DNA from: an uncultured Lachnospiraceae bacterium
Lineage (GTDB): Bacteria > Bacillota_A > Clostridia > Lachnospirales > Lachnospiraceae
NCBI GenBank assembly: GCA_905207905.1
Contig: CAJLNC010000020.1
Span: 1 to 35,320 of the forward strand
Direction of reading: 5' to 3'
DNA length: 35,320 bases
Shown: positions 7,545 to 16,019 of the stretch, piece by piece
Position numbering within the stretch: position 1 is the first letter of the stretch
How the letters are laid out: every line of letters starts with the position of its first letter
Made by a program: the position numbers and the translations under genes
The notes under the pieces: generated by a model
Told to the model about the DNA's origin: nothing
The model's database searches: none
Seen by the model: the letters and a program-made list of their open reading frames with translations, nothing else

Positions 7545-8207
7545 CTAGAAAAGGGAAGGCTCTCTGTGGATGATCATTTTATGAATGGGATTTCCTTTGG
7601 AAGAAAAGCGCTCCTCATATTCCGTCATAACATTTCCCTGGGATAAAATCGGATCATGATGCAGGTCATAGGTAAAGGAATCCAGGATCCAGCCAGCCTC
7701 CTTCACCTGCTCCAGGGCAAAATCAAAGAGCAGGCGGTTGTCGGTTTTAAATTCCACCCGGCCCTCCGGTTTTAGGATCTGGTTATAGCGGGCCAAAAAT
7801 TCTTTGCTTGGCAGGCGGCGTTTGGCGTGCCGGTCTTTTGGCCAGGGGTCAGAGAAATTCAGATAAATTCCATCCACCTCATTTTGCCCAAATACTTTCG
7901 GCAGATCCTCCGCATCCATGCGGAGAAACAGCAGATTGTTTACCTCCGGAAGCTGTTCTCTTTTTTCCAGAGCCCGCAGCAGGACGCTGGAATATTTTTC
8001 AATGCCCACATAATTCCGGTCAGGATGGGCAAGGGCAAGATCAGTGATGAAGCGGCCTTTTCCCATGCCTACCTCCAGATAGAGGGGCTGGTGATTTCCA
8101 AAGACTTCCTGCCAGCAGCCTTTTTTTTCTTCCATGATGCTTTCCTGAATCACATATTTGCTGGCCGCAATGGCCTCCCTTGAACCGGGGATATTTCGTA
8201 ATCTCAT
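7545..8207 (-). CDS. trmB: tRNA (guanine-N7-)-methyltransferase
   Basis: A 220-residue protein matching the family length. The SAM-binding EVGMGKG is at residues 45-51, the acidic end of the second strand at GIEKYSS (about 68-74), and the signature NFSDPWPK at 117-124 is followed by the basic RHAKRRL. The enzyme methylates G46 in the variable loop of tRNAs, using S-adenosylmethionine. AGGAG precedes the ATG by about 7 bases. Upstream on the same strand lie a hairpin of repeat family B (8227-8270), a terminator-like hairpin (8286-8341) and a possible promoter (8396-8424). That order suggests a leader with possible attenuation, although a simple chance arrangement is not excluded. Confidence 0.94.
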   Translation of the reverse strand: MRLRNIPGSREAIAASKYVIQESIMEEKKGCWQEVFGNHQPLYLEVGMGKGRFITDLALAHPDRNYVGIEKYSSVLLRALEKREQLPEVNNLLFLRMDAEDLPKVFGQNEVDGIYLNFSDPWPKDRHAKRRLPSKEFLARYNQILKPEGRVEFKTDNRLLFDFALEQVKEAGWILDSFTYDLHHDPILSQGNVMTEYEERFSSKGNPIHKMIIHREPSLF

Positions 8208-8226
8208 AATAACTCCTTTTTGTGAT

Positions 8227-8270
8227 AGCGCCTGTGCACATGGGCGTGCTGCCCTGTGTACACGGACGCT
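8227..8270. repeat. Family B hairpin repeat, copy 1 (in the trmB 5' region)
   Basis: AGCGCCTGTGCACATGGGC pairs imperfectly, with G-U pairs and one bulge, to GCCCTGTGTACACGGACGCT around loop GTGCT. It shares ACACGGA-GCT and the CCGTGT-type arm with copies at 27654 and 34991. It ends about 10 bases from the trmB ribosome site. Confidence 0.65.
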
Positions 8271-8285
8271 ACGGATTGTCGATAG

Positions 8286-8341
8286 AAAAAACAGCAGGCT
8301 CAGGCAGTGACAGCGCTGCTCGTTGGGGCAACTGAGCCTGC
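8286..8341 (-). terminator. Terminator-like hairpin upstream of trmB
   Basis: GCAGGCTCAG (8294-8303) and CTGAGCCTGC (8332-8341) form a perfect 10-bp stem. On the minus strand six T residues follow. No clear minus-strand gene lies upstream, so it would act on a short transcript or as an attenuator in the trmB leader. Confidence 0.6.
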
Positions 8342-8675
8342 AGGAAAACCGCAGAAAAACCGAAAAGGATACGGCGGCGTATTTGATTCCCGACTACAAT
8401 AGCAGATCGGGGGATGTTTTGCAATATACAATTTGCAGATTGTTATGAGATTAGTAACTGTTTTCTCATAACAGCTGGAAGGGACTGTTTCGCAGCAGGA
8501 AATGAAATTAGATTTTTTTGTAGGCTCTGGGCTTTGTATGCGGATGCCGGCGTTACAATATTGAAAAAAAGGCGGGGGCATGATATGCTGTCATTGATAA
8601 ACCGGCAAAAAAGAAGATGAGTGGAAAACAGGATGTGAAATTTTCGCAGGAAAGCTGTGCAGTGCTTTTGAAAGG
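8342..8675. other. Intergenic region with weak minus promoter and a 10-bp dyad
   Basis: No gene is supported. On the minus strand TTGCAA (plus 8419-8424), a 17-base spacer and TATTGT (plus 8396-8401) could be a promoter reading toward trmB. TGTTATGAGA (8441-8450) and TCTCATAACA (8464-8473) form a perfect dyad with a 13-base loop just upstream of that promoter, a plausible operator. Confidence 0.4.
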
Positions 8676-9476
8676 ATGGTGAGGGGCGTGGATGTAAAAT
8701 TTATCAACCCGGGAGCAGAGGAGATGATTCGGCAGATTCTGGAATTTCAGACCCCGGAGACCTCGGCGTGGTGGTCCTCTCCTCTGTATCATTTTTATCC
8801 TCAGCTGGATCAAGAATATGCCCAGGGGCTGGCCTTTCCTGAGAGAATGGCTTATCTGGAGCAGATGCTGCAGAAAATTTATGAGGAGCAGAGAGCTGTG
8901 ATTGATCAGAAGGCAAAACAGTATGCCGATCATTGGACTGTTTGCCGAGGACAGATTACAGAGGCTTTATCAGAAGCCTTTGAAGTGGACCTTACCAATC
9001 AATTTCAGGATCTGAGATGCCTTGTCAGCCTAAATCCCGTAGAACCCCGTTTTCTGCAGGAGAGAAGTTTTTCTGTTTTTTATCTGAACAGCGAGAGAGG
9101 CGCCATTGGGGAGGCAATACATGAGATGGTGCATTTTGTGTGGTTTTATGTGTGGCATCAGGTGTTTGGGGATCGTGTTGAGGAATATGAGCGCCCCAGC
9201 ACGAAATGGATTTTAAGTGAGATGGTGGTAGAGTCTGTGATGCGAGATCCCCGGCTCAGCTCCATCAATCCCTATTTCCCCAGAGAGAATGGCGGCTGTA
9301 TTTATCCCTGGTTTTTTGACATGATCGCTGGTGGAAAGCCCATACTGGAGACTCTGGATCCCTGGTATCGCAGTATGGGCATTCGGGATTTTATGAAGAA
9401 GAGCTATGAATATTGTCTGGAGCATGAGGATGAGATCCGAGGCCATATGAACCGGGCGGAGACGGCAGAGATTTAA
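8676..9476 (+). CDS. Unknown HExxH-containing protein, possible zinc peptidase
   Basis: A protein of about 266 residues without a signal peptide or membrane segments, Trp/Tyr/Phe-rich. Residues about 146-150 read HEMVH, a HExxH zinc-peptidase core, preceded by GAIGEA. About 35 residues later SEMVVES offers a Glu where gluzincins carry their third ligand. The downstream YPWFFDMIAGGKP region is not one I can place. A role as an intracellular metallopeptidase is inferred from the motif alone. The ATG at 8676 overlaps the only good ribosome site (AAAGGA, 8671-8676), so translation more likely starts at GTG 8688. The gene stands alone between trmB and the molybdenum hydroxylase operon. Confidence 0.7.
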   Translation: MVRGVDVKFINPGAEEMIRQILEFQTPETSAWWSSPLYHFYPQLDQEYAQGLAFPERMAYLEQMLQKIYEEQRAVIDQKAKQYADHWTVCRGQITEALSEAFEVDLTNQFQDLRCLVSLNPVEPRFLQERSFSVFYLNSERGAIGEAIHEMVHFVWFYVWHQVFGDRVEEYERPSTKWILSEMVVESVMRDPRLSSINPYFPRENGGCIYPWFFDMIAGGKPILETLDPWYRSMGIRDFMKKSYEYCLEHEDEIRGHMNRAETAEI

Positions 9477-9566
9477 GTCTTTCATACGATTGACCTATAA
9501 TTTGGCGTATATAATTAGGAGCTGAAAAAGGAACAAAAGCAGAGCAGTGAAAAGAGAGGGAAAACA

Positions 9567-10466
9567 TTGAAGATTAAAAATTACGTAAAACCGACAAGTC
9601 TGGAAGAAGCGTATCAGTGGAATCAGAAGCGCAGCGCCCGCCTTATGGGAGGTATGCTGTGGCTGAGACTGGGGCGGGGAACGATTCAGACAGCCATTGA
9701 CCTGTCCGGCCTGGGATTGGAAGGAATCAGGGAGACAGAGGAGAGCTTTTACATAGGGGCCATGACTGCCCTAAGAAGCCTGGAACAGCATCCGGGTCTG
9801 GAGGCGTACACAGAAGGGAGCCTTCGGAAAGCAGTGAGTTCCATTGTGGGGGTGCAGTTTCGGAATTTAGCCACAGTGGGAGGAAGTATCTGGGGGCGTT
9901 TCGGATTTTCGGATGTACTCACCGTATTTCTGGCTTTGGATACTTGGGTGGAGCTTTACAAAGGAGGCTTCGTGCCTCTGTCTGAGTTTGTAAACAGAAA
10001 GAAGGACAATGATATTCTGCTGGGACTTAGGGTAAAAAAGCGTCCTCAGCACACTGCATATCAGTCTTTCCGCAATACCAGGACGGATTTTCCGGTGCTT
10101 ACCTGCGCAGTGAGTCTCCAGGATGAGGGACGGGGAATTGCATCTGTGGGGGCAAGACCGGGCCGGGCTATGACTCTGGAACTTCCGGAGGAATGGTGCA
10201 GGAAATTGGCAGAATTGCGAGAAGCGGCAGGAAAAGCCGAAGAAGGAGCGTTTGTGGAAGGGGCGGAAGCACAAGAAAAGCTTCTGGAATTTTCGCAGAG
10301 GGATCATTGGAAGAAAGAAGCAGAACGTCTGGCAGAAGAACTGGCGGCCAGGATTCCTACAGGCAGTAATATGAGAGCGGGTGCGGAGTACAGAACTCAT
10401 TTGGCCAAGGTACTTCTGGGCCGCTGCCTGGAAGAATTGATGCAGAAAGGAGAGGTACGGGCATGA
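9567..10466 (+). CDS. Molybdenum hydroxylase FAD-binding subunit (XdhB/CoxM type)
   Basis: A 299-residue protein starting at TTG with GAGAGG 7 bases ahead. The first FAD motif is degenerate (RLMGGMLWLRLG, residues 25-36). The second, ATVGGSI, is at 102-108 with the usual QFRNLATVGGSI context. The C-terminal helical domain (about 200-299) matches the CO-dehydrogenase flavoprotein C-terminal fold. It passes electrons from the 2Fe-2S clusters to NAD or another acceptor in xanthine-dehydrogenase-like complexes. Its stop overlaps the next start by 4 bases (ATGA), indicating translational coupling. It is the first gene of a three-gene operon. The substrate cannot be deduced from this subunit. Confidence 0.88.
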   Translation: MKIKNYVKPTSLEEAYQWNQKRSARLMGGMLWLRLGRGTIQTAIDLSGLGLEGIRETEESFYIGAMTALRSLEQHPGLEAYTEGSLRKAVSSIVGVQFRNLATVGGSIWGRFGFSDVLTVFLALDTWVELYKGGFVPLSEFVNRKKDNDILLGLRVKKRPQHTAYQSFRNTRTDFPVLTCAVSLQDEGRGIASVGARPGRAMTLELPEEWCRKLAELREAAGKAEEGAFVEGAEAQEKLLEFSQRDHWKKEAERLAEELAARIPTGSNMRAGAEYRTHLAKVLLGRCLEELMQKGEVRA

Positions 10467-11047
10467 AGATCGCTTTGATTTTAAATGGAAAAAATGTAGA
10501 GGCGGAAGTGGAAGATGGAATGACCCTGTATGATTTTGTCCGCTCAAAAGGCTGCGCCAGCGTAAAGTGCGGCTGCGAGACCTCCAACTGCGGTCTTTGC
10601 ACTGTATTCTTAGACGATGTGCCTGTACTCTCCTGCTCGGTGCTGGCGGCAAGAGCGTCCGGACACCGGGTAGATACTCTGGAGGGGCTGCAGGAAGAGG
10701 CAGAAGAGTTTGGCGCTTTTATCGCAGGCCAGGGAGCGGAGCAGTGCGGCTTCTGCAATCCCGGCATGATTATGAATGCCATTGCCCTGTTTCGGGAAAA
10801 ATCAGATCCCACAGACCAGGAGATACGGGAATATCTGGCAGGAAACCTGTGCAGGTGTTCCGGTTATGAGGGACAGATGAGAGGTATTCGAAATTTTATC
10901 GCCTATAAAAAGGAAAAAGCCCTTCAAGGCGAGCAGAAGGAAGAAGAGAGGATGAGAATGAGGCGGGGAATAGAGGGAACCCGGGAAAACCCGTCAGATG
11001 AGCCGGAAAAAGAAGCCGGGGTGCAGGAGGGAGGCGCCGGAGCATGA
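10463..11047 (+). CDS. Molybdenum hydroxylase 2Fe-2S subunit (XdhC/CoxS type)
   Basis: A 194-residue protein. The plant-type ferredoxin domain has cluster ligands C38, C43, C46 and C58. The second, helical 2Fe-2S domain has CGFC (C95, C98) and CRC (C130, C132). The standard subunit ends near residue 155. Here about 40 extra charged residues follow (Arg/Glu/Gly-rich, EEERMRMRRG...), apparently disordered. It relays electrons from the molybdenum site to FAD. The gene overlaps both neighbours by 4 bases, so the three subunits are made together. Confidence 0.92.
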   Translation: MKIALILNGKNVEAEVEDGMTLYDFVRSKGCASVKCGCETSNCGLCTVFLDDVPVLSCSVLAARASGHRVDTLEGLQEEAEEFGAFIAGQGAEQCGFCNPGMIMNAIALFREKSDPTDQEIREYLAGNLCRCSGYEGQMRGIRNFIAYKKEKALQGEQKEEERMRMRRGIEGTRENPSDEPEKEAGVQEGGAGA

Positions 11048-13437
11048 AGGATATGGAGAAAAAGCTGGGAGAGATCCGCAGGGAGATTGAGGCGAATGAA
11101 AGAGAAGCCAGAGAAAGCGGGATCCCCATGAAAACGGCAGAGGAAGGAGCCAGCCTTCGCGCTTCCATGAAAACAGTAAATCAGCCGAAGATGAAAAAGG
11201 ACGCGATGGCACTGGTTACCGGAAAACCGGTATTTCTGGATGATGTGACCGGCCGGGAGTATCTGGTGGTGAAGGTGCTTAGAAGCCCTCATGCCAATGC
11301 CATAGTAAAGAAGATCGATACCGATCGGGCGAAAAAGGTTCCAGGCGTAGAGTGCGTTTTTACCTGGGAGGATGTGCCGAACCAGCGGTTTACCATGGCA
11401 GGCCAGACCTATCCGGAGTTAAGCCCCTACGATCGCTTGATTCTGGATTCCCATGTGAGGTATGTGGGAGATCCGGTGGCCATTGTGGCAGGGGAAAATG
11501 AGGATTGTGTAGATCGGGCTTTGAAATTGATCCGGACAGAATATGAGGTGCTGCCTGCTGTTTTGGATATGCATGAGGCAAAGGACAGCCAGATACTGAT
11601 CCATCCGGAAGAAAACTGGGAAGCCCTGGTTCCGGTGGGAGCAGATAATAAAAGAAATCTGTGTGCCAGTCAGAAGAGCGGCGTGGGAGATGTGGAAGAA
11701 GTGCTGGCCCAGTGTGACATGGTGGTGGAGGGAACGTACCGTACTCAGGCAAACCAGCAGGCTATGATGGAGACCTTCCGCACTGCCTGCTATATGGATG
11801 CCTATGGCCGGCTGAATGTGGTCAGCTCTACCCAGATCGTCTTTCATGTGCAGCGGATTGTGGCGAGAGCCTTGGGGATCCCCCAGAGCAAGGTTCGGGT
11901 GACCAAGCACCGAATCGGAGGCGGTTTTGGAGCCAAGCAGACGGTGGTAGCGGAAGTGTTTCCTGCTTTTGTTACCTGGAAAACAGGAAAGCCCTCAAAA
12001 ATGATCTTTACCAGGGAGGAGTGCCAGACTGCCTCCACTCCCAGACATGAGATGGAAGTAAAGGTGCGGGTGGGGGCAACCAAAGAAGGGCGGATCCGGG
12101 CTTTGGATGTGTACGCTCTGTCCGATACAGGAGCTTACGGAGAACATGGGCCTACTACGGTAGGTCTGGTGGGACAAAAGGGAATCACCCTCTACGGAAA
12201 GTTGGATGCCTATCGGTTCGATTTTGATGTGGTGTATACCAACCACATGTCTGCGGGAGCCTACCGGGGATATGGAGCCACTCAGGGTATTTTTGCGATT
12301 GAGAGCGCAGTGAATGAACTGGCTCAGAAGCTGGATATGGACCCGGTGAAACTTCGGGAAATGAATATGGTCCAGCAGGGGCAGAGGATGCCCTCCTATG
12401 AAAATGAGCCCAACCGCAGCTGCGCTCTGGATCGATGCATGGCCAGGGCAAAGGAGATGATCGGCTGGGATGAAAAGTACCCCTGTAAAGATATGGGCAA
12501 TGGAAAAGTCCGCAGCGTGGGCGTGGCTATGGCTATGCAGGGATCCTGTATTTCCTTTGTGGATACCGGATCTGCGGTGGTGAAGCTGGAGCAGGAGGGA
12601 ACTTACCATCTTTCTGTGGGTTCGGCAGATATGGGAACCGGGTGCGATACAATCCTGGCTCAGATCGCTGCGGAGGTGCTGGCCTGTCCTCTGGAAAAAA
12701 TTACTGTCTGCGCGGCAGATACGGATTCCTCTCCCTATGACTCCGGTTCCTACGCCTCCAGCACTACCTATGTGACCGGAAAGGCAGTGGAGCAGGCGGC
12801 CGGACAAGTGAAGAGCCTGATTTTAAAAAAGGCGGCTCAGATGATGGAAGCGCCTCTGGAAGAGCTGGAATTTCAGGGAGATCGGGTGATCTGGGATGCA
12901 GGAGAAAAGCAGATTTCCATCAAGGAGATCGCAGATGCTTCCACCTGCGGAAATCAGCTGGCCATTGTAGGCTCCGTCACCAACAGCTCCCCCGTCTCTC
13001 CGCCGCCCTTTATGGTAGGAATGGTGGAAATCGAGCTGGATAAGGAGACCGGGGCTTTGGAGATCCTGGACTATGTGGCAGTGGTGGACTGCGGAACGCC
13101 CATCAATCCGAATCTGGCCAGAGTGCAGACGGAAGGAGGACTGGCCCAGGGAATCGGAATGGCGCTTTATGAGAATGTAAGGAGCAGCAGCAAAGGACAG
13201 ATCTTGAGCAATTCCCTGATGCAGTATAAAATCCCCACCCGCATGGACGTTCCCAAGTTTCGGGTAGAGTTTGAGAGCAGCTACGAGCCCACTGGGCCTT
13301 TTGGCGCGAAATCCATCGGCGAGATTGTGATCAATACCCCGGCTCCTGCGCTGGCTCATGCCATTGCCAATGCAACAGGGGTGTGGTTTCGGGAGCTTCC
13401 CATTACCAGTGAAAAAATCTGGCGGGGAATGCGGTAA
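11044..13437 (+). CDS. Molybdenum hydroxylase large (molybdopterin-binding) subunit
   Basis: A 797-residue protein. An N-terminal charged helix of about 55 residues precedes the usual start of the family (KDAMALVTGKPVFLDDV). The a/b hammerhead domain lies at about 55-165. The cofactor-binding GGGFGAKQ is near residue 293, AYRGYGATQG near 410-420, and the C-terminal GAKSIGE near 754-760, whose Glu is the catalytic base in xanthine dehydrogenase relatives. It hydroxylates a heteroaromatic or aldehyde substrate using water as oxygen source; identity is unknown. No xdhC-like maturation or selenium-insertion genes (yqeB, yqeC, mocA) are next to it, unlike many clostridial purine hydroxylase clusters. 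The next gene, asnS, has its own promoter. Confidence 0.93.
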   Translation: MKDMEKKLGEIRREIEANEREARESGIPMKTAEEGASLRASMKTVNQPKMKKDAMALVTGKPVFLDDVTGREYLVVKVLRSPHANAIVKKIDTDRAKKVPGVECVFTWEDVPNQRFTMAGQTYPELSPYDRLILDSHVRYVGDPVAIVAGENEDCVDRALKLIRTEYEVLPAVLDMHEAKDSQILIHPEENWEALVPVGADNKRNLCASQKSGVGDVEEVLAQCDMVVEGTYRTQANQQAMMETFRTACYMDAYGRLNVVSSTQIVFHVQRIVARALGIPQSKVRVTKHRIGGGFGAKQTVVAEVFPAFVTWKTGKPSKMIFTREECQTASTPRHEMEVKVRVGATKEGRIRALDVYALSDTGAYGEHGPTTVGLVGQKGITLYGKLDAYRFDFDVVYTNHMSAGAYRGYGATQGIFAIESAVNELAQKLDMDPVKLREMNMVQQGQRMPSYENEPNRSCALDRCMARAKEMIGWDEKYPCKDMGNGKVRSVGVAMAMQGSCISFVDTGSAVVKLEQEGTYHLSVGSADMGTGCDTILAQIAAEVLACPLEKITVCAADTDSSPYDSGSYASSTTYVTGKAVEQAAGQVKSLILKKAAQMMEAPLEELEFQGDRVIWDAGEKQISIKEIADASTCGNQLAIVGSVTNSSPVSPPPFMVGMVEIELDKETGALEILDYVAVVDCGTPINPNLARVQTEGGLAQGIGMALYENVRSSSKGQILSNSLMQYKIPTRMDVPKFRVEFESSYEPTGPFGAKSIGEIVINTPAPALAHAIANATGVWFRELPITSEKIWRGMR

Positions 13438-13444
13438 AAACCAC

Positions 13445-13473
13445 TGGTCAAGTATTGCTTAAGATGATACAAT
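13445..13473 (+). promoter_or_regulatory. Probable asnS promoter
   Basis: TGGTCA at 13445-13450, a 17-base spacer and TACAAT at 13468-13473, just after the hydroxylase operon. The -35 deviates at two positions. Confidence 0.5.
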
Positions 13474-13529
13474 AGATAAATAATTATTTTTTCGGAAATA
13501 CCGGAAAATAGAATGAGGAGATGAATATT

Positions 13530-14918
13530 ATGGACTGCGTAACTGTAAGAGAGCTGTACCGGGATCGAGAAGCTTACATTGGCCAGGAGATCACGGTGGG
13601 GGGATGGCTGAGAAGCATCCGGGATTCCAAGACCTTTGGTTTTTTGGTGCTGCATGACGGCACGTTTTTTGAGACGCTGCAGATCGTCTACAGCGATAAA
13701 TTGGAAAACTTTAATGAGATCAATAAGCTGAATGTGGGCGCTGCTGTGATCGTAAAGGGCACTTTAGTGGCGACTCCCCAGGCAAAACAGCCCTTTGAGA
13801 TTCAGGCAGCAGAGGTGAGGGTGGAAGGCGCCTCCACGCCTGATTATCCCATGCAGAAAAAGCGTCACAGCATGGAGTTTCTGCGCACGGTGCCCCATCT
13901 GCGTCCCAGAACCAACACCTTCCAGGCAGTATTCCGGGTGCGTTCTCTGGCAGCTTATGCGATCCATCAGTTTTTCCAGGAGAGAGGATTCGTGTATGTG
14001 CATACGCCTCTGATTACCGGAAGTGACTGCGAGGGCGCTGGAGAGATGTTCCAGGTGACCACCTTTGATCTGAAGAATGTGCCTACAGATGATCAGGGAG
14101 CGGTGGATTTTTCCAAGGATTTCTTTGGCAAACCCACCAACCTGACAGTGAGCGGCCAGCTGGACTGCGAGTCCTACGCCCAGGCTTTCCGGAACGTGTA
14201 CACCTTCGGTCCCACTTTCCGGGCAGAGAATTCCAACACTACCCGCCATGCGGCAGAGTTCTGGATGATCGAGCCGGAGATTTCTTTCGCAGATCTGAAA
14301 GATGATATGATCCTGGCAGAGCAGATGTTAAAGTATGTATTCCGCTATGTGCTGGAGCATGCGCCGGAAGAGATGAATTTCTTCAACTCCTTTGTGGACA
14401 AGGGACTTCTGGACCGTTTAAGACATGTGATGGAGTCTGATTTTGGCCATGTGACCTACACGGAGGCAGTGGAGATTCTGGAGAAGAACAACGACAAATT
14501 TGAGTACAAGGTATCCTGGGGCTGCGACCTGCAGACTGAGCATGAGCGCTACCTGACCGAGCAGGTATTCAAGAAACCGGTATTTGTCACAGATTATCCC
14601 AAAGAGATCAAGGCCTTTTACATGAAGCTGAATCCGGACGGAAAGACCGTGGCAGCCATGGATTGCCTGGTTCCCGGCATCGGCGAGATCATCGGGGGAA
14701 GCCAGAGAGAAGAAAACTATGACCTGCTGGCAGCAAGGATCAAAGAGCTGGGGATGAACCCGGAGGAATACAAGTATTACATGGATCTGAGAAAATACGG
14801 AACCACCCGCCATGCAGGCTTTGGACTGGGATTTGAGCGCCTGGTTATGTATCTTACCGGCATGGGCAATATCCGGGATGTGATTCCCTATCCCAGAACA
14901 GTAGGCAACTGCGAATAA
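13530..14918 (+). CDS. asnS: Asparaginyl-tRNA synthetase
   Basis: A 462-residue protein. The N-terminal OB-fold anticodon-binding domain lies at about 1-110 ([20 protein letters not shown]). It is followed by a class II catalytic core with motif 2 in the [22 protein letters not shown] region and motif 3 [15 protein letters not shown] near the end. The protein ends [16 protein letters not shown], which is typical of AsnS rather than AspS (no GAD domain). It charges tRNA-Asn with asparagine in the cytosol. The second ATG (13530) is preferred because AGGAG ends 10 bases ahead of it; the first ATG (13521) is one base from that site. Confidence 0.96.
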   Translation: MDCVTVRELYRDREAYIGQEITVGGWLRSIRDSKTFGFLVLHDGTFFETLQIVYSDKLENFNEINKLNVGAAVIVKGTLVATPQAKQPFEIQAAEVRVEGASTPDYPMQKKRHSMEFLRTVPHLRPRTNTFQAVFRVRSLAAYAIHQFFQERGFVYVHTPLITGSDCEGAGEMFQVTTFDLKNVPTDDQGAVDFSKDFFGKPTNLTVSGQLDCESYAQAFRNVYTFGPTFRAENSNTTRHAAEFWMIEPEISFADLKDDMILAEQMLKYVFRYVLEHAPEEMNFFNSFVDKGLLDRLRHVMESDFGHVTYTEAVEILEKNNDKFEYKVSWGCDLQTEHERYLTEQVFKKPVFVTDYPKEIKAFYMKLNPDGKTVAAMDCLVPGIGEIIGGSQREENYDLLAARIKELGMNPEEYKYYMDLRKYGTTRHAGFGLGFERLVMYLTGMGNIRDVIPYPRTVGNCE

Positions 14919-14959
14919 TCCGGCGGGCTTGGGCCTGTTGGAAGTTTATAAGACAAGGA

Positions 14960-15010
14960 CTGCCCGTACCGGCAGCGGAAGGCGCAAGTCTCCGGGCCGG
15001 GCACGGGCAG
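14960..15010 (+). other. Two-part GC-rich hairpin in the sortase leader
   Basis: CTGCCCGT (14960-14967) pairs with ACGGGCAG (15003-15010), and CCGGC (14969-14973) pairs with GCCGG (14996-15000). No T-run follows on the plus strand. It ends only about 6 bases before the sortase ribosome site, so it may act as a terminator remnant of asnS or as a translational control element. Confidence 0.55.
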
Positions 15011-15031
15011 ATTTAAAAAGGAGAAGATTAT

Positions 15032-15994
15032 TTGTCAAGATACGAAGATAACAATCGACGGGAAAACAGGGGGAGAAAGAAAAAGAGAAGCGCCGTGGGA
15101 GCTTTTGTCAGCACACTGGTGCTGGTACTGGCTCTCGGGGTATTCTGCTATGCAGCCTATACGCTGTATGGATATTATAAGGAATATAAGGCTGGCACGG
15201 ATGAGTACGGAAACCTGAATGATAAATATGTAAGCATTCTTCCTGGCGGCACGGAAGCGGATTCGCAGCTCCAGGAGACAGATGCACCGGGCGCTTCCGG
15301 CCAGGGGGCTGTGCTGAGCAATGTGGCGGAGCTGGAAGATCCGGCAACGGTGCAGGCGAAGGTGGAAGCGGCAGGCAAGGAGAAAGCTTTGGAGAATGGG
15401 GAGGAGAAGACCCTGCCTATGATGCGCAATCCTATCAATTTCCAGGAACTGAATGCCATCAATGAGGACATCATCGGATGGATCCGAATCGGAGCTTTGG
15501 ATATTTCCTATCCGGTGGCTCAGGGAGCGGACAACGACTACTATCTTCACCGTACCTTTGAGGGTGTGGAGAACTTTGCGGGCTGCATCTTTTTAAACTG
15601 CGACAACAGCCGGTTTTTTACTGATCAGAATTCGATTGTCTATGGGCATAACATGAAAAATGGCTCCATGTTTGGAACCCTTCACGAATTTGAAAATCAG
15701 GAGGTCTACGATAAAAATCCCTATTTCTGGATTTTTTCTCAGGACTTTATCTATCAGTACCGGATTTTTTCCTGCTCCAGAGTACATAAGATCGGAGATC
15801 CTTACCGGACCCGGTTTTTGACAGAGGATTTCCAGAGCTTTATTGACACTTGTCAGGCGAATTCTCTGATCGATAACGGTGGGGTGTCGGTGACCACAGA
15901 GGATCGGATCGTGACGTTGTCTACCTGTACGGCAGATGATTCCACCCGGTTTATTCTTCAGGGTAAATTGGAGCAGGTATATATTTCTAAATAG
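15032..15994 (+). CDS. srtB: Class B sortase
   Basis: A 320-residue protein with a TTG start and AAAGGAG about 9 bases upstream. It has a short basic cytoplasmic tail (RRENRGRKKKR), one transmembrane anchor (about 22-44), a Glu/Ala-rich stalk (about 75-130) and a sortase domain (135-320). The catalytic residues are visible: His206 in VYGHNM, Cys299 in TLSTC, Arg306 in STRF. The GWIRI and NGSMFG segments are typical of class B. Sortases join surface proteins to the cell wall or polymerise them. A plausible substrate in this window is the 22780-27450 protein with its TTGDDSP terminal motif, but they are 7 kb apart and the link is inferred. The next gene starts 25 bases downstream, so co-transcription with the sirtuin is likely. 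Confidence 0.93.
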   Translation: MSRYEDNNRRENRGRKKKRSAVGAFVSTLVLVLALGVFCYAAYTLYGYYKEYKAGTDEYGNLNDKYVSILPGGTEADSQLQETDAPGASGQGAVLSNVAELEDPATVQAKVEAAGKEKALENGEEKTLPMMRNPINFQELNAINEDIIGWIRIGALDISYPVAQGADNDYYLHRTFEGVENFAGCIFLNCDNSRFFTDQNSIVYGHNMKNGSMFGTLHEFENQEVYDKNPYFWIFSQDFIYQYRIFSCSRVHKIGDPYRTRFLTEDFQSFIDTCQANSLIDNGGVSVTTEDRIVTLSTCTADDSTRFILQGKLEQVYISK

Positions 15995-16019
15995 AGAGCA
16001 GAGAAAGGGAGGAAAAGGG

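Noticed and set aside
8300..8581. 93-codon minus-strand frame upstream of trmB
   Set aside because: Lacks a ribosome site, is Cys/Pro-rich without a motif, and runs through the terminator hairpin.
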